From Eubacteriales bacterium (GTDB lineage Bacteria > Bacillota > Clostridia > Lachnospirales > Lachnospiraceae): a stretch of 64,000 nucleotides of DNA. A program made the translations under genes and the position numbers. How positions within the stretch are numbered: the first letter of the stretch is position 1; each line of letters starts with the position of its first letter. Under the pieces are notes generated by a model. The model was given only the letters and a program-made list of their open reading frames with translations. It ran no database searches and was not told the origin of the DNA. The stretch spans positions 62,001-126,000 of the forward strand of contig JAUNSC010000001.1 of NCBI GenBank assembly GCA_030539395.1, given 5' to 3'. Positions 16,719 through 24,175 of this stretch are shown here, one piece after another.

Positions 16719-17393
16719 ATGACATATAAAATTCTTGTGGTGGAAGATGACCGCATTATTGCAGATAAAATATGTGAATATCTGAACTCTTTCGGGTACG
16801 AAGCACGCCCGGCGGAGGATTTTTCCAATGTTATGGCACAGTTTGCTGTTTTTTCGCCGCATCTGGTCATGATGGATATATCACTTCCATTCTATAATGG
16901 ATATTACTGGTGCAGCGAGATCCGAAAAATTTCAAAAGTTCCGGTGATTTTTATTTCTTCAGCAAATGATAATATGAATGTGGTAATGGCGGTTAATTAT
17001 GGGGCAGACGACTTTATTGCCAAGCCCTTTGATCTGACTGTTTTAACGGCAAAAATCCAGGCGGTTCTTAGAAGGACGTATGATTTTGGAGGACAGACAA
17101 GTTTGCTGGAACACAGAGGAGTCATTTTGAATATGGATAATGCATCTCTGGTCTACAATGATGTCCATGTCGAACTGACGAAGAATGAATATCGGATTTT
17201 ACGCATTCTCATGGAGAATAAGGGAAAAACTGTCAAAAGAGATACGATTATGACGATACTTTGGGAGTCGGACAGTTTTGTGGATGATAACACTTTGACG
17301 GTTAATGTAACGAGACTGAGAAAAAAACTGGAGCAGGCAGGACTGCCTGATTTCATTGCAACAAAGAAAGGAATCGGTTATCTTGTTGAGTAA
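16719..17393 (+). CDS. OmpR/PhoB-family response regulator of a Bce-type system
   Basis: 224 aa. The receiver domain (residues 1-115) has acidic Asp10/Asp11, phospho-acceptor Asp53 (MMDISLP) and Lys102 (AKPFD). The C-terminal winged helix (about 128-222) has the recognition region DNTLTVNVTRLRKKLEQAG. Together with the adjacent short sensor kinase and ABC transporter it matches BceR-type regulators of peptide-antibiotic detoxification. Ribosome site CAGGAGG. It starts 32 bp after the rnpB terminator; transcription could come from read-through or from an element overlapping rnpB. Confidence 0.92.
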   Translation: MTYKILVVEDDRIIADKICEYLNSFGYEARPAEDFSNVMAQFAVFSPHLVMMDISLPFYNGYYWCSEIRKISKVPVIFISSANDNMNVVMAVNYGADDFIAKPFDLTVLTAKIQAVLRRTYDFGGQTSLLEHRGVILNMDNASLVYNDVHVELTKNEYRILRILMENKGKTVKRDTIMTILWESDSFVDDNTLTVNVTRLRKKLEQAGLPDFIATKKGIGYLVE

Positions 17394-18354
17394 AAGAACT
17401 GGCGGATATTTGAAGCGCATTTATAAAGTTGTGATCTGGTTTATGATAACGATCATTTGTTTTGCGGCAGTATTTTTTCTGTATGACCTCCCGGTTTCGG
17501 CAGTTGGTTATGCAGCACTGCTTTCCGGAACCTGCGGATGTCTGCTGCTGATTTTTGATTATCGGAGATATGCTGCTGCCTGTAAAAAAATCAGTTATCT
17601 TTTGTTTCAGGAATACCCGGTGCCGGAAGAATTACCATTGGCATTTGATTCTCTGGAGGAGGAATATCAGCAGCTTGTAAAGCGCATATATGAAAATAAG
17701 ATACAGATGGAGCAGCAGTCAGCAGCAACCTATGAAGATCTGATGGATTACTATACTCTTTGGGTCCATCAGATCAAGACACCGATTTCGGCAATGAATC
17801 TTTTACTCCAGACAGATGAGAGTGAAAATGTGAAAGCGTTGTCGATGGAACTGTTTAAGATTGAACAGTATACAGAGCTGGTGCTTCAGTATCTTCGCCT
17901 TGGAAGCACTGTAAATGATTTTGTCCTTCAGCCTTGTGATTTGGATGATATGATCCGTCAGGTGCTCAGAAAATATGCTAAAATGTTTATCGGAAGAGGA
18001 ATATCTGCAGATTTTTGTGAAACACATAAACGCGTACTTACAGACGAAAAATGGATGGTATTTGTGATGGAACAGCTGTTGTCAAATGCGTTGAAATATA
18101 CGCCGAGAGGCGTCATATCGATTTATTCTGCTGATGAAAACAGTTTTACCATAGAGGACACCGGTATCGGCATTGCGGCGGAGGATTTGCCGCGTATATT
18201 TGAGAAGGGCTATACCGGATTCAATGGCAGAATGGATAAAAAGGCAACCGGACTGGGGTTGTATCTCAGTAAACAGATTTTAGACAAATTGGGGCATAAA
18301 ATTGTGGCAGAGTCCATACCGGGCGCAGGAAGTAAATTTACGGTAACTTTTTAA
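17383..18354 (+). CDS. Intramembrane-sensing histidine kinase, BceS-like
   Basis: 323 aa from TTG 17383, chosen because AAGGAA lies about 10 bp upstream; an earlier TTG at 17356 is possible. Two helices (residues about 15-34 and 39-59) with almost no external loop are typical of BceS kinases, which sense through their partner permease. The phospho-acceptor is His129 in WVHQIKTPISAMN. N-box (LLSNALKYTPRG), DTGIGI and GLGLYLSK motifs complete the ATPase domain. It overlaps the regulator gene by 11 bp. Confidence 0.9.
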   Translation: MLSKRTGGYLKRIYKVVIWFMITIICFAAVFFLYDLPVSAVGYAALLSGTCGCLLLIFDYRRYAAACKKISYLLFQEYPVPEELPLAFDSLEEEYQQLVKRIYENKIQMEQQSAATYEDLMDYYTLWVHQIKTPISAMNLLLQTDESENVKALSMELFKIEQYTELVLQYLRLGSTVNDFVLQPCDLDDMIRQVLRKYAKMFIGRGISADFCETHKRVLTDEKWMVFVMEQLLSNALKYTPRGVISIYSADENSFTIEDTGIGIAAEDLPRIFEKGYTGFNGRMDKKATGLGLYLSKQILDKLGHKIVAESIPGAGSKFTVTF

Positions 18355-18368
18355 TAAAATGAGATTTC

Positions 18369-18437
18369 ATGATGTCGGGTTCAAAAGATGCCTTACGGCT
18401 TGTTTCGTGCTTTGCACTCTCACAATCCCGGCATCAT
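18369..18437. repeat. Branched palindromic element between the kinase and ABC genes
   Basis: ATGATGTCGGG (18369-18379) pairs with CCCGGCATCAT (18427-18437), ten Watson-Crick pairs and one G-U. Inside are two small hairpins: GCC-TTAC-GGC and GTGC-TTT-GCAC. No T-tract follows, so it is not a standard terminator. It could be a dispersed intergenic palindrome, an mRNA processing structure or a protein site. Confidence 0.5.
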
Positions 18438-18458
18438 ATCTTTCAAAAATGTAAGGTT

Positions 18459-18505
18459 GTATGGGGAAATGTAAGCTAAAATTATGGCAGGGCATTTCCC
18501 CATAC
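18459..18505. promoter_or_regulatory. Perfect 13-bp inverted repeat, candidate response-regulator site
   Basis: GTATGGGGAAATG (18459-18471) and CATTTCCCCATAC (18493-18505) are exact inverted repeats 21 bp apart. The right arm overlaps the poor -35 of the ABC promoter, the expected place for an activator of a Bce-type operon. As RNA it would form a stable hairpin in read-through transcripts. Confidence 0.55.
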
Positions 18506-18532
18506 TTTATGATGAATATATAATCATTCATC
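18496..18532 (+). promoter_or_regulatory. Candidate activator-dependent promoter of the ABC transporter genes
   Basis: A perfect -10 TATAAT (18519-18524) with only TTCCCC at the -35 position. The -10 lies in the spacer of a second inverted repeat, GATGAAT (18511-18517) and ATTCATC (18526-18532). The predicted start is just before AAAGGAGG (18533-18540). Confidence 0.45.
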
Positions 18533-18547
18533 AAAGGAGGACACATT

Positions 18548-19315
18548 ATGTCAATGTTGGAAGTCAATCATCTTAAAAAAATATATACGACACGCTTCGG
18601 CGGAAATCAGGTTACGGCTCTGAAAAATGTAAATTTTTCGGTGGAACAGGGAGAATACGTTGCTATTATGGGCGAGTCGGGATCAGGCAAGACAACGCTT
18701 TTAAATATCCTGGCAGCGCTTGATAAACCGACCGGAGGCGAGGTAAAACTAAATGGCAGAAATCTTTCGTCAATCAGCGATAAAGAACTTTCTGCATTCC
18801 GCCGTGATAACCTGGGATTCGTTTTTCAGGATTTTAATCTGTTGGATACGTTTTCAATCGAGGACAATATTCTGCTTCCGCTGGTACTGTCGGGATGTAA
18901 TCATCACCAGATGGAAGGAAGGTTAAAGCCGATTGCACAAAAGCTTGCTATCTGCGATATCTTAAAGAAATTCCCGTACGAGGTATCAGGAGGACAAAAA
19001 CAGCGTGCGGCTGTGGCACGTGCATTGATTACCCATCCAAAAATCGTTTTGGCAGATGAGCCCACCGGAGCATTGGATTCAAAAGCATCCGGCAGTCTTT
19101 TGAATTTGTTTTCAGATATTAATGGGGAGGGACAGACGATCCTAATGGTTACTCACTCTACAAAAGCGGCAAGTCATGCAGCGCGTGTGTTGTTTATTAA
19201 GGATGGGGAAGTATTCCATCAGCTTTACCGCGGAGTGATGTCAAATGAGGAAATGTTTGAGAAAATCTCCAATACGCTGACAATTTTGACGACAGGCGGT
19301 GATCACCATGAGTAG
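18548..19315 (+). CDS. BceA-like ABC transporter ATPase
   Basis: 255 aa. Walker A is GESGSGKTT (residues about 42-50), the Q-loop is VFQDFNLLDTF, the signature is VSGGQKQRAAVARAL and Walker B is IVLADEPTGALDS. This MacB/LolD-like subclass drives FtsX-type permeases that free membrane targets from antimicrobial peptides such as bacitracin or lantibiotics. Ribosome site AAAGGAGG. It overlaps the permease gene by 17 bp. The inducing peptide cannot be deduced from sequence. Confidence 0.93.
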   Translation: MSMLEVNHLKKIYTTRFGGNQVTALKNVNFSVEQGEYVAIMGESGSGKTTLLNILAALDKPTGGEVKLNGRNLSSISDKELSAFRRDNLGFVFQDFNLLDTFSIEDNILLPLVLSGCNHHQMEGRLKPIAQKLAICDILKKFPYEVSGGQKQRAAVARALITHPKIVLADEPTGALDSKASGSLLNLFSDINGEGQTILMVTHSTKAASHAARVLFIKDGEVFHQLYRGVMSNEEMFEKISNTLTILTTGGDHHE

Positions 19316-21287
19316 AGTCCTTTTTCGCAGGATGGCGCTGACTAATATTCGGAGAAACAGAAAATTTTATGTACCGTTTTTGCTGACGATTATGGTGACG
19401 GCGGCCATGTTTTACAATATGTGCAGCGTAAGTAAAAATCCGGTACTTACAGAACACGGTTCAGTAAAAGCCATGCTAAATTTCGGAGTATATATTATAG
19501 GCATATTTGCAGTAATTTTTATTTTTTATACAAACAGTTTTCTGATGAAACGCCGGAAGCGGGAGTTTGGGCTGTACCATATTCTGGGATTGGAAAAAAA
19601 GCATATTGCAGATGTACTTGCCTGGGAAAACGTATTTTTAGCTTTGACGGGAATTACAGGAGGTGTGGCACTTGGAATTTTGCTGGATAAGCTGATGTTT
19701 TTGACAATATTGAAAATATTTCATTTTCCGGTTTCCATTCCCTGGGAAATTTATCCCGCAGCTGTTAAAAATACGGTTATGGTGTTTGGCACAGTCTTTA
19801 TAGTTATTTTCATTTCCGATATCCGTTCAATTGGGAAATCTTCAGCTATTGAACTTTTAAGGAGCGAAAATACCGGTGAGCGGGAACCAAAGACAAGGCT
19901 TCTTCTGGTGGGACCTGGATTGATCTGTGTGGCTGGCGGATATTATATAGCCATTACAGTAGATAATGTTCAGGCGGCTATCAGTCTGCTGTTTGTAGCT
20001 GTACTTCTTGTAATGGCAGGAACTTACTGTCTCTTTTTAGCAGGCAGCATCGCGATTCTGAAAATGCTGAAAAAGAAAAAAAGCTATTACTATAAAACAA
20101 ATCACTTTGTGGCAGTATCCGGTCTGATTTACCGTATGAAACAAAACGCAGTGGGACTTGCGAATATTTGTATTCTTTCTACCGGTGTATTGCTGGTGAT
20201 ATCTACTACAGTGAGTATGTACGCAGGTATGGACGATATTGTACAGGGACGGTTTCCCCGAAAGATCAGCGTGACCAGCTATGGAAGTACAGAAGATGAG
20301 AGCCGGGAGATTGAGCAGATCGCAGAGCAGACTTCTGAGGAACTTGGGATTGAAATAACACAGTGTGAGTCCTGGCAGGATATCAGCATTTCGTTTGTTT
20401 TAAAGGATAATGAATTAAGCATTGATGTAAATGCTGCAGATGCTATATTGAATATGAATGATATTGCAGCAGTGACCATTATTACAGCAGAAACGTATGA
20501 GAAGCTTGGCGGTGAACATCTGAATTTGCAGGGAAACGAAGTGGCTGTTTATCAGGGAAAAGGAAAACTGGAAGAAACTTTTCAAATGCTGGGAGAGGAA
20601 TATCAGATAGTAAAGGAATTGGAGGAATTCCCGATCAGCAATAAAATGCAGAATATTGTACCGGTCTGGATTAATATGGTGATAAGCGGCAGAGATGTCT
20701 GGGAGCAGATTGACAGGGCACAAAAGGCTGCCTGTGATCTTCCCGGCGAAGCAGAGTATCATGTGGATTTTGATGTGGAAGGTACTGAAAAAGAGGAAGA
20801 ACAATTCTGTGAGTGCTTTTTTGCGAAATTGCAGGAAAACACGAAAATCGGGCAATTTTATAGTGGATGCCGTTCACAGTTCCGTAAATCTGCCTTCCAG
20901 ATGTATGGAGGAATGTTATTTTTAGGTATTTATCTTGGGACATTGTTCCTGATGGTCACAGTACTCATTATCTATTATAAACAGATCAGCGAGGGGTATG
21001 AGGACCGAAACCGCTATGTCATTATGAAAAAAGTCGGTATGGATAAAAGAGAAGTGAAGCACTCGATAAAGAGCCAGATACTGATATTATTTTTCATGCC
21101 TCTGTGTACTGCCCTTGTGCATTGCCTTGCCGCCTTTCATCTGATGACGAAAATTCTTCAGGCATTCTATATGACAAATGTTGCATTATTTGCAGGCGTA
21201 ACTGCAGCCGTTGCGGGGGTTTTTACACTTGTCTATATACTGGTGTACGGTATAACTGCAAGAAGTTATTATCATATTGTAAGCTGA
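19299..21287 (+). CDS. BceB-like FtsX-family ABC permease
   Basis: 662 aa with about ten membrane helices. An N-terminal LTNIRRNRKFYVPF segment is followed by six helices, and a large external domain (residues about 320-535) lies between helices 7 and 8, the hallmark of BceB permeases that bind peptide antibiotics and signal to the BceS kinase. The C-terminal triplet of helices includes the MKKVGMDKREVKHSIKSQ cytoplasmic turn typical of FtsX domains. It is the last gene of the module; a bidirectional terminator follows. Confidence 0.92.
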   Translation: MITMSRVLFRRMALTNIRRNRKFYVPFLLTIMVTAAMFYNMCSVSKNPVLTEHGSVKAMLNFGVYIIGIFAVIFIFYTNSFLMKRRKREFGLYHILGLEKKHIADVLAWENVFLALTGITGGVALGILLDKLMFLTILKIFHFPVSIPWEIYPAAVKNTVMVFGTVFIVIFISDIRSIGKSSAIELLRSENTGEREPKTRLLLVGPGLICVAGGYYIAITVDNVQAAISLLFVAVLLVMAGTYCLFLAGSIAILKMLKKKKSYYYKTNHFVAVSGLIYRMKQNAVGLANICILSTGVLLVISTTVSMYAGMDDIVQGRFPRKISVTSYGSTEDESREIEQIAEQTSEELGIEITQCESWQDISISFVLKDNELSIDVNAADAILNMNDIAAVTIITAETYEKLGGEHLNLQGNEVAVYQGKGKLEETFQMLGEEYQIVKELEEFPISNKMQNIVPVWINMVISGRDVWEQIDRAQKAACDLPGEAEYHVDFDVEGTEKEEEQFCECFFAKLQENTKIGQFYSGCRSQFRKSAFQMYGGMLFLGIYLGTLFLMVTVLIIYYKQISEGYEDRNRYVIMKKVGMDKREVKHSIKSQILILFFMPLCTALVHCLAAFHLMTKILQAFYMTNVALFAGVTAAVAGVFTLVYILVYGITARSYYHIVS

Positions 21288-21308
21288 CATGGAAATTTTC
21301 TGATCCAT

Positions 21309-21352
21309 AAAAAGTCTGCCGGCATTCCATAAGGAGTTCCGGCAGATTTTTT
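21309..21352. terminator. Bidirectional intrinsic terminator
   Basis: TCTGCCGG (21315-21322) pairs with CCGGCAGA (21339-21346), with an inner TCC/GGA. Six T follow on the plus strand, and a run of A precedes it, giving a T-tract on the minus strand. It separates the convergent bceB-like and pyrI genes. Confidence 0.85.
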
Positions 21353-21356
21353 CAGG

Positions 21357-21788
21357 CTATTTTCTTCCGCGGTATTTTTCTTCACAATATTTACAGCGGT
21401 AAACTTCTTTTTCCGGATCAGTCAGAATAAATACATGATCCAGTTCCTGCTCGATAGAAGTAATACAGCGTGGATTTTTACATTTGATTACATTGGTGAT
21501 CTGCTTTGGAAGCGTCAGATCTTTCTTTTCAACAATCTCTCCGTTTTGGATAATATTTACGGTAATATTGTGATCAATAAAACCAAGGATGTCCAGATTC
21601 AGCATATCGATGGGGCATTCTACTTTGATGATATCTTTTCTTCCCATCTTGTTGCTGACAGCATTTTTGATAATTGCTACAGTGCAGTCAAGTTTATCCA
21701 GTTTCAGATAGTGGTAGATTGTCATACTTTTGCCGGCTTCGATATGATCCAGCACAAAGCCTTCGTGCAGCTGACCTACATTTAACAT
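21357..21788 (-). CDS. pyrI: Aspartate carbamoyltransferase regulatory subunit
   Basis: 143 aa from ATG 21788, which follows GGAGGG at 7-bp spacing; a longer start at 21803 is inside the pyrB end and less likely. The N-terminal allosteric domain has the [25 protein letters not shown] segment in register with nucleotide-binding PyrI proteins. The C-terminal zinc domain has the four cysteines CKNPRC and CKYC. It binds ATP/CTP/UTP and confers allostery on PyrB, whose gene overlaps it by 7 bp. Confidence 0.95.
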   Translation of the reverse strand: MLNVGQLHEGFVLDHIEAGKSMTIYHYLKLDKLDCTVAIIKNAVSNKMGRKDIIKVECPIDMLNLDILGFIDHNITVNIIQNGEIVEKKDLTLPKQITNVIKCKNPRCITSIEQELDHVFILTDPEKEVYRCKYCEEKYRGRK

Positions 21789-22708
21789 GTTGTATCCCTC
21801 CATTTCAGCAGTGTGAGAATAAGTGCCATTCTGACATAAACACCGTATTGTACCTGTTTGAAATATACGGCTCTCGGATCGTCATCCACTTCTACGGAAA
21901 TTTCGTTTACACGGGGAAGCGGATGGAGTACCAGCATGTCCGGACCGGCAAGAGCCATTTTCTTCTTGTCAAGTATATAAAAGTCTTTCATGCGTACATA
22001 ATCTTCTTCATTGAAGAAACGTTCTTTCTGCACACGTGTCATATAGAGCAGGTCAAGGTGTGGGAGAGCTTCTTCCAGACGGACTACCTCTTTGTATTCA
22101 ATATTGTTTTTCTCAAGGACATCTTCCCTGATATAACTTGGAACGCGGAGTTCTTCCGGAGATATCAGTATAAATTTGATGTTCGGATAACGTATCATTG
22201 CGTGGATCAAAGAATGAACGGTACGGCCGAATTTCAGATCACCGCAAAGACCGATGGTCAGATTATCCAGGCGTCCTTTTAAAGACCGGATGGTAAGAAG
22301 ATCAGTCAGCGTCTGGGTAGGATGCTGATGACCGCCGTCTCCGGCATTGATGACAGGGATCCTTGATTTTGTGGAGGCAACCAGAGGTGCACCTTCCTTC
22401 GGGTGACGCATGGCACAGATATCTGCGTAGCAGGAAACCATGCGGATTGTATCAGATACACTTTCTCCCTTGGCAGCAGAACTGCTTGCGGCCGAAGAAA
22501 AACCAAGTACATTACCACCCAGATTCATCATTGCTGATTCAAAACTGAGTCGCGTCCGTGTACTTGGTTCATAAAATAGAGTAGCTAATTTCAAGCCGTC
22601 ACATTTGTGAGCGTAGGTTTCCGGATGGGCTTCAATGTCATTGGCCAGATCCAGAATGTCGTTTAATTCCTCGACGGTCAGGTCAAGTGGACTCATTAAA
22701 TGTCTCAT
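21782..22708 (-). CDS. pyrB: Aspartate carbamoyltransferase catalytic subunit
   Basis: 308 aa. It joins carbamoyl phosphate and aspartate in the committed step of pyrimidine synthesis. Carbamoyl-phosphate motif [24 protein letters not shown] and [10 protein letters not shown] are intact. The start codon follows GGAGATGG. With pyrI it forms the class B, E. coli-like holoenzyme, common in anaerobic Clostridia. I see no PyrR-type attenuator or clear promoter hexamers in the 105-bp leader; TATACT on the minus strand near 22767 is a weak candidate. No other pyr gene is in the window. Confidence 0.96.
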   Translation of the reverse strand: MRHLMSPLDLTVEELNDILDLANDIEAHPETYAHKCDGLKLATLFYEPSTRTRLSFESAMMNLGGNVLGFSSAASSSAAKGESVSDTIRMVSCYADICAMRHPKEGAPLVASTKSRIPVINAGDGGHQHPTQTLTDLLTIRSLKGRLDNLTIGLCGDLKFGRTVHSLIHAMIRYPNIKFILISPEELRVPSYIREDVLEKNNIEYKEVVRLEEALPHLDLLYMTRVQKERFFNEEDYVRMKDFYILDKKKMALAGPDMLVLHPLPRVNEISVEVDDDPRAVYFKQVQYGVYVRMALILTLLKWRDTTC

Positions 22709-22813
22709 TTTTCCATCTCCTTTTTGCGTTTTATGCTCAATACCCTAAACTGTATTTCATCGTATCAAAGTATACACTATCTTTAGGAAATAGAAAAGAG
22801 AAAAATGAAAAAA

Positions 22814-23197
22814 TCAGGAAGATTTCTGCATAACTTTTTCATAGAACAGACCGGTCAGAAACCACAGGGGTGCGTAATCAAAGCGGATAAGACCATTGTA
22901 ATTCAGCTTTGCATCGCTGTAATCCCAGGGGCAGATATCTTTTTTTTTCAGAATGGATCCGGTAAGATATTCCATACTGAAAATTCCGCTCATATAGATG
23001 AGTCCCCTTATAAATATATTCAGGCGGCGGAAAAGGATGGAAAAGGGACGTATGATGGCGGCCATGCCATAAATGGGAAACATCCAGATAGAAGACTGGC
23101 CCATTAACTTGTATTCCCCGCGGCGGAGGGAATTAAGACTGGTCCAGATGATTTCCAGACACCAGCCGAATACGCCGCATTTCATAAAGTTCTTCAT
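22814..23197 (-). CDS. CmpB-like putative ABC-transporter-type membrane protein
   Basis: 127 aa, three to four hydrophobic stretches. The GVFGWCLEIIWTSL start, GEYKLMGQSSIWMFPIYGMA, and the C-terminal CPWDYS and RFDYAPLWFLTGL motifs match the ABC_trans_CmpB family of small membrane proteins often labelled putative ABC permease. No ATPase partner is adjacent, so transport is unproven. No clear ribosome binding site precedes the ATG, so the exact start is uncertain. Confidence 0.75.
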   Translation of the reverse strand: MKNFMKCGVFGWCLEIIWTSLNSLRRGEYKLMGQSSIWMFPIYGMAAIIRPFSILFRRLNIFIRGLIYMSGIFSMEYLTGSILKKKDICPWDYSDAKLNYNGLIRFDYAPLWFLTGLFYEKVMQKSS

Positions 23198-23251
23198 GGG
23201 AAAAGTATGTGCAGTTTTGTTTCAAATATCCATATTGTCCGGAAATAAAGG

Positions 23252-23279
23252 TTGCAAAATGTATAATTTGTGATATACT
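23252..23279 (+). promoter_or_regulatory. Sigma-A promoter of the folT leader
   Basis: TTGCAA (23252-23257), 16-bp spacer, extended -10 TGATATACT (hexamer 23274-23279). The transcript would begin about 10 nt before the THF aptamer. Confidence 0.65.
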
Positions 23280-23295
23280 GTTGCTAAATAAATAA

Positions 23296-23405
23296 TAGCG
23301 AAGTAGGAATAAGCGCGTTAAGTTGTCAGCGGCTGGGGAGTCGCCCTGAACCGAAAAGCCTCATGTATATGCAGGTTTGCGATGCTTTTTCCGCACCCGT
23401 TGCTA
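23296..23405 (+). promoter_or_regulatory. Tetrahydrofolate (THF) riboswitch aptamer
   Basis: The folded elements fit the THF class. P1 is TAGCGA/TTGCTA (23296-23301, 23400-23405) and P2 is GGAATAAGC/GCTTTTTCC (23306-23314, 23384-23392). The conserved GCGTTAAGT follows P2. Next is a P3 hairpin, TCAG(C)GGC with GCC-CTGA, whose loop contains GGGGAGT; then a CCGAAAAG junction and a P4 hairpin CCTCAT-GTAT-ATG(C)AGG. The downstream gene is folT, the classic target of this riboswitch. The class call is by eye; a covariance-model search would settle it. Confidence 0.8.
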
Positions 23406-23455
23406 CATATATGGGGACGCCTCATAGTGTGGAGGGAATATTATTTATCTACTCT

Positions 23456-23520
23456 AAATGCAGTGCCTGTTTGTCGTCGGATATCTGCATTTTCGGGGCG
23501 GATGAAAGGATTTTATCCGC
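23456..23520 (+). promoter_or_regulatory. Candidate expression platform of the THF riboswitch
   Basis: AAATGCAG (23456-23463) and CTGCATTT (23485-23492) form a perfect 8-bp stem ending in TTTT, a possible terminator. A second hairpin, GCGGAT/ATCCGC (23498-23503, 23515-23520), ends 14 nt before the folT ribosome site GGAGG (23535-23539). A decoy GTGGAGG sits near 23428. Which element responds to ligand is not clear from sequence. Confidence 0.4.
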
Positions 23521-23549
23521 TGGAATCACATTGTGGAGGTGTTATTTTT

Positions 23550-24104
23550 ATGGAAAAAAATAAGAAAACGACATGGGATACCCGTACATTGGTTTTTATG
23601 GCTCTTCTGGTGGCAATGAATATTGTGCTGGCCAGGCAGCTTGTTATTGATCTGGGATTTGCCCGTATCACTGTAGGCAGCGTCTGCACGATACTGGCCG
23701 GACTCTGGTTCGGTCCGGCAGCAGGAGGAGTCTGCGGCCTGACCGCAGATCTTCTTGGCTGTCTTTTGAAAGGATATGCTGTAAATCCGCTGATTACGAT
23801 TGCAGCAATTCTGTGGGGCGTTGTGCCTGCACTGGTACGTTTACGTACAGCAAAAGCGAACAGAACCAGAAAGATGGTTTTTCTTTGCCTGGGAATTGCC
23901 TTTGCATCAATTCTTTCGACTCTGGTCTTTACAACAGCAGGTCTCGTGCTTATAAACGGTTATAATTTTTATGCCATTATGCCAAGCCGTATGATCCAGT
24001 GGGCAGTCATGACACCGGTTTATTGTGCAGTAACATGCGCAGTCTACTTCAGCCCGATTACCAGTGTAATCGTAAACGGAAATGAATCAAGAAGAGTAGC
24101 GTAA
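23550..24104 (+). CDS. folT: Folate ECF transporter S component
   Basis: 184 aa, six predicted helices. The helix-1 motif RTLVFMALLVAMNIVLARQ contains the alanine-rich stretch through which S components dock on the EcfT subunit. ITVGSVCTILAGLWFGPAAGG and GLTADLLGC follow the FolT family pattern. It binds folate or folinate with high affinity and shares the energy-coupling EcfA/A'/T module, encoded elsewhere. The start is ATG 23550 behind GTGGAGG; upstream ATGs in the leader lack ribosome sites and overlap the riboswitch. A terminator follows. Confidence 0.93.
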   Translation: MEKNKKTTWDTRTLVFMALLVAMNIVLARQLVIDLGFARITVGSVCTILAGLWFGPAAGGVCGLTADLLGCLLKGYAVNPLITIAAILWGVVPALVRLRTAKANRTRKMVFLCLGIAFASILSTLVFTTAGLVLINGYNFYAIMPSRMIQWAVMTPVYCAVTCAVYFSPITSVIVNGNESRRVA

Positions 24105-24114
24105 GCAAAAAAGG

Positions 24115-24147
24115 AAAAGCACTGCAAGTGTTCTTGCAGTGCTTTTT
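24115..24147 (+). terminator. Intrinsic terminator between folT and folC
   Basis: AAAAGCACTGCAAG (24115-24128) pairs perfectly with CTTGCAGTGCTTTT (24133-24146) around TGTT, followed by T. No promoter is visible in the 28 bp between it and folC, so the biosynthetic genes may depend on read-through. Confidence 0.92.
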
Positions 24148-24175
24148 GAAGTACAAAAGCAGAATGGAGAAAAAT

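Noticed and set aside
22709..22813. PyrR-type attenuator upstream of pyrB
   Set aside because: No terminator/antiterminator pair or PyrR-binding loop could be found in the leader on the minus strand.
23363..23563. Short open frames in the folT leader, including one with ATG at 23363
   Set aside because: They overlap the THF aptamer or its downstream hairpins and have no ribosome binding site; a leader peptide is not supported.
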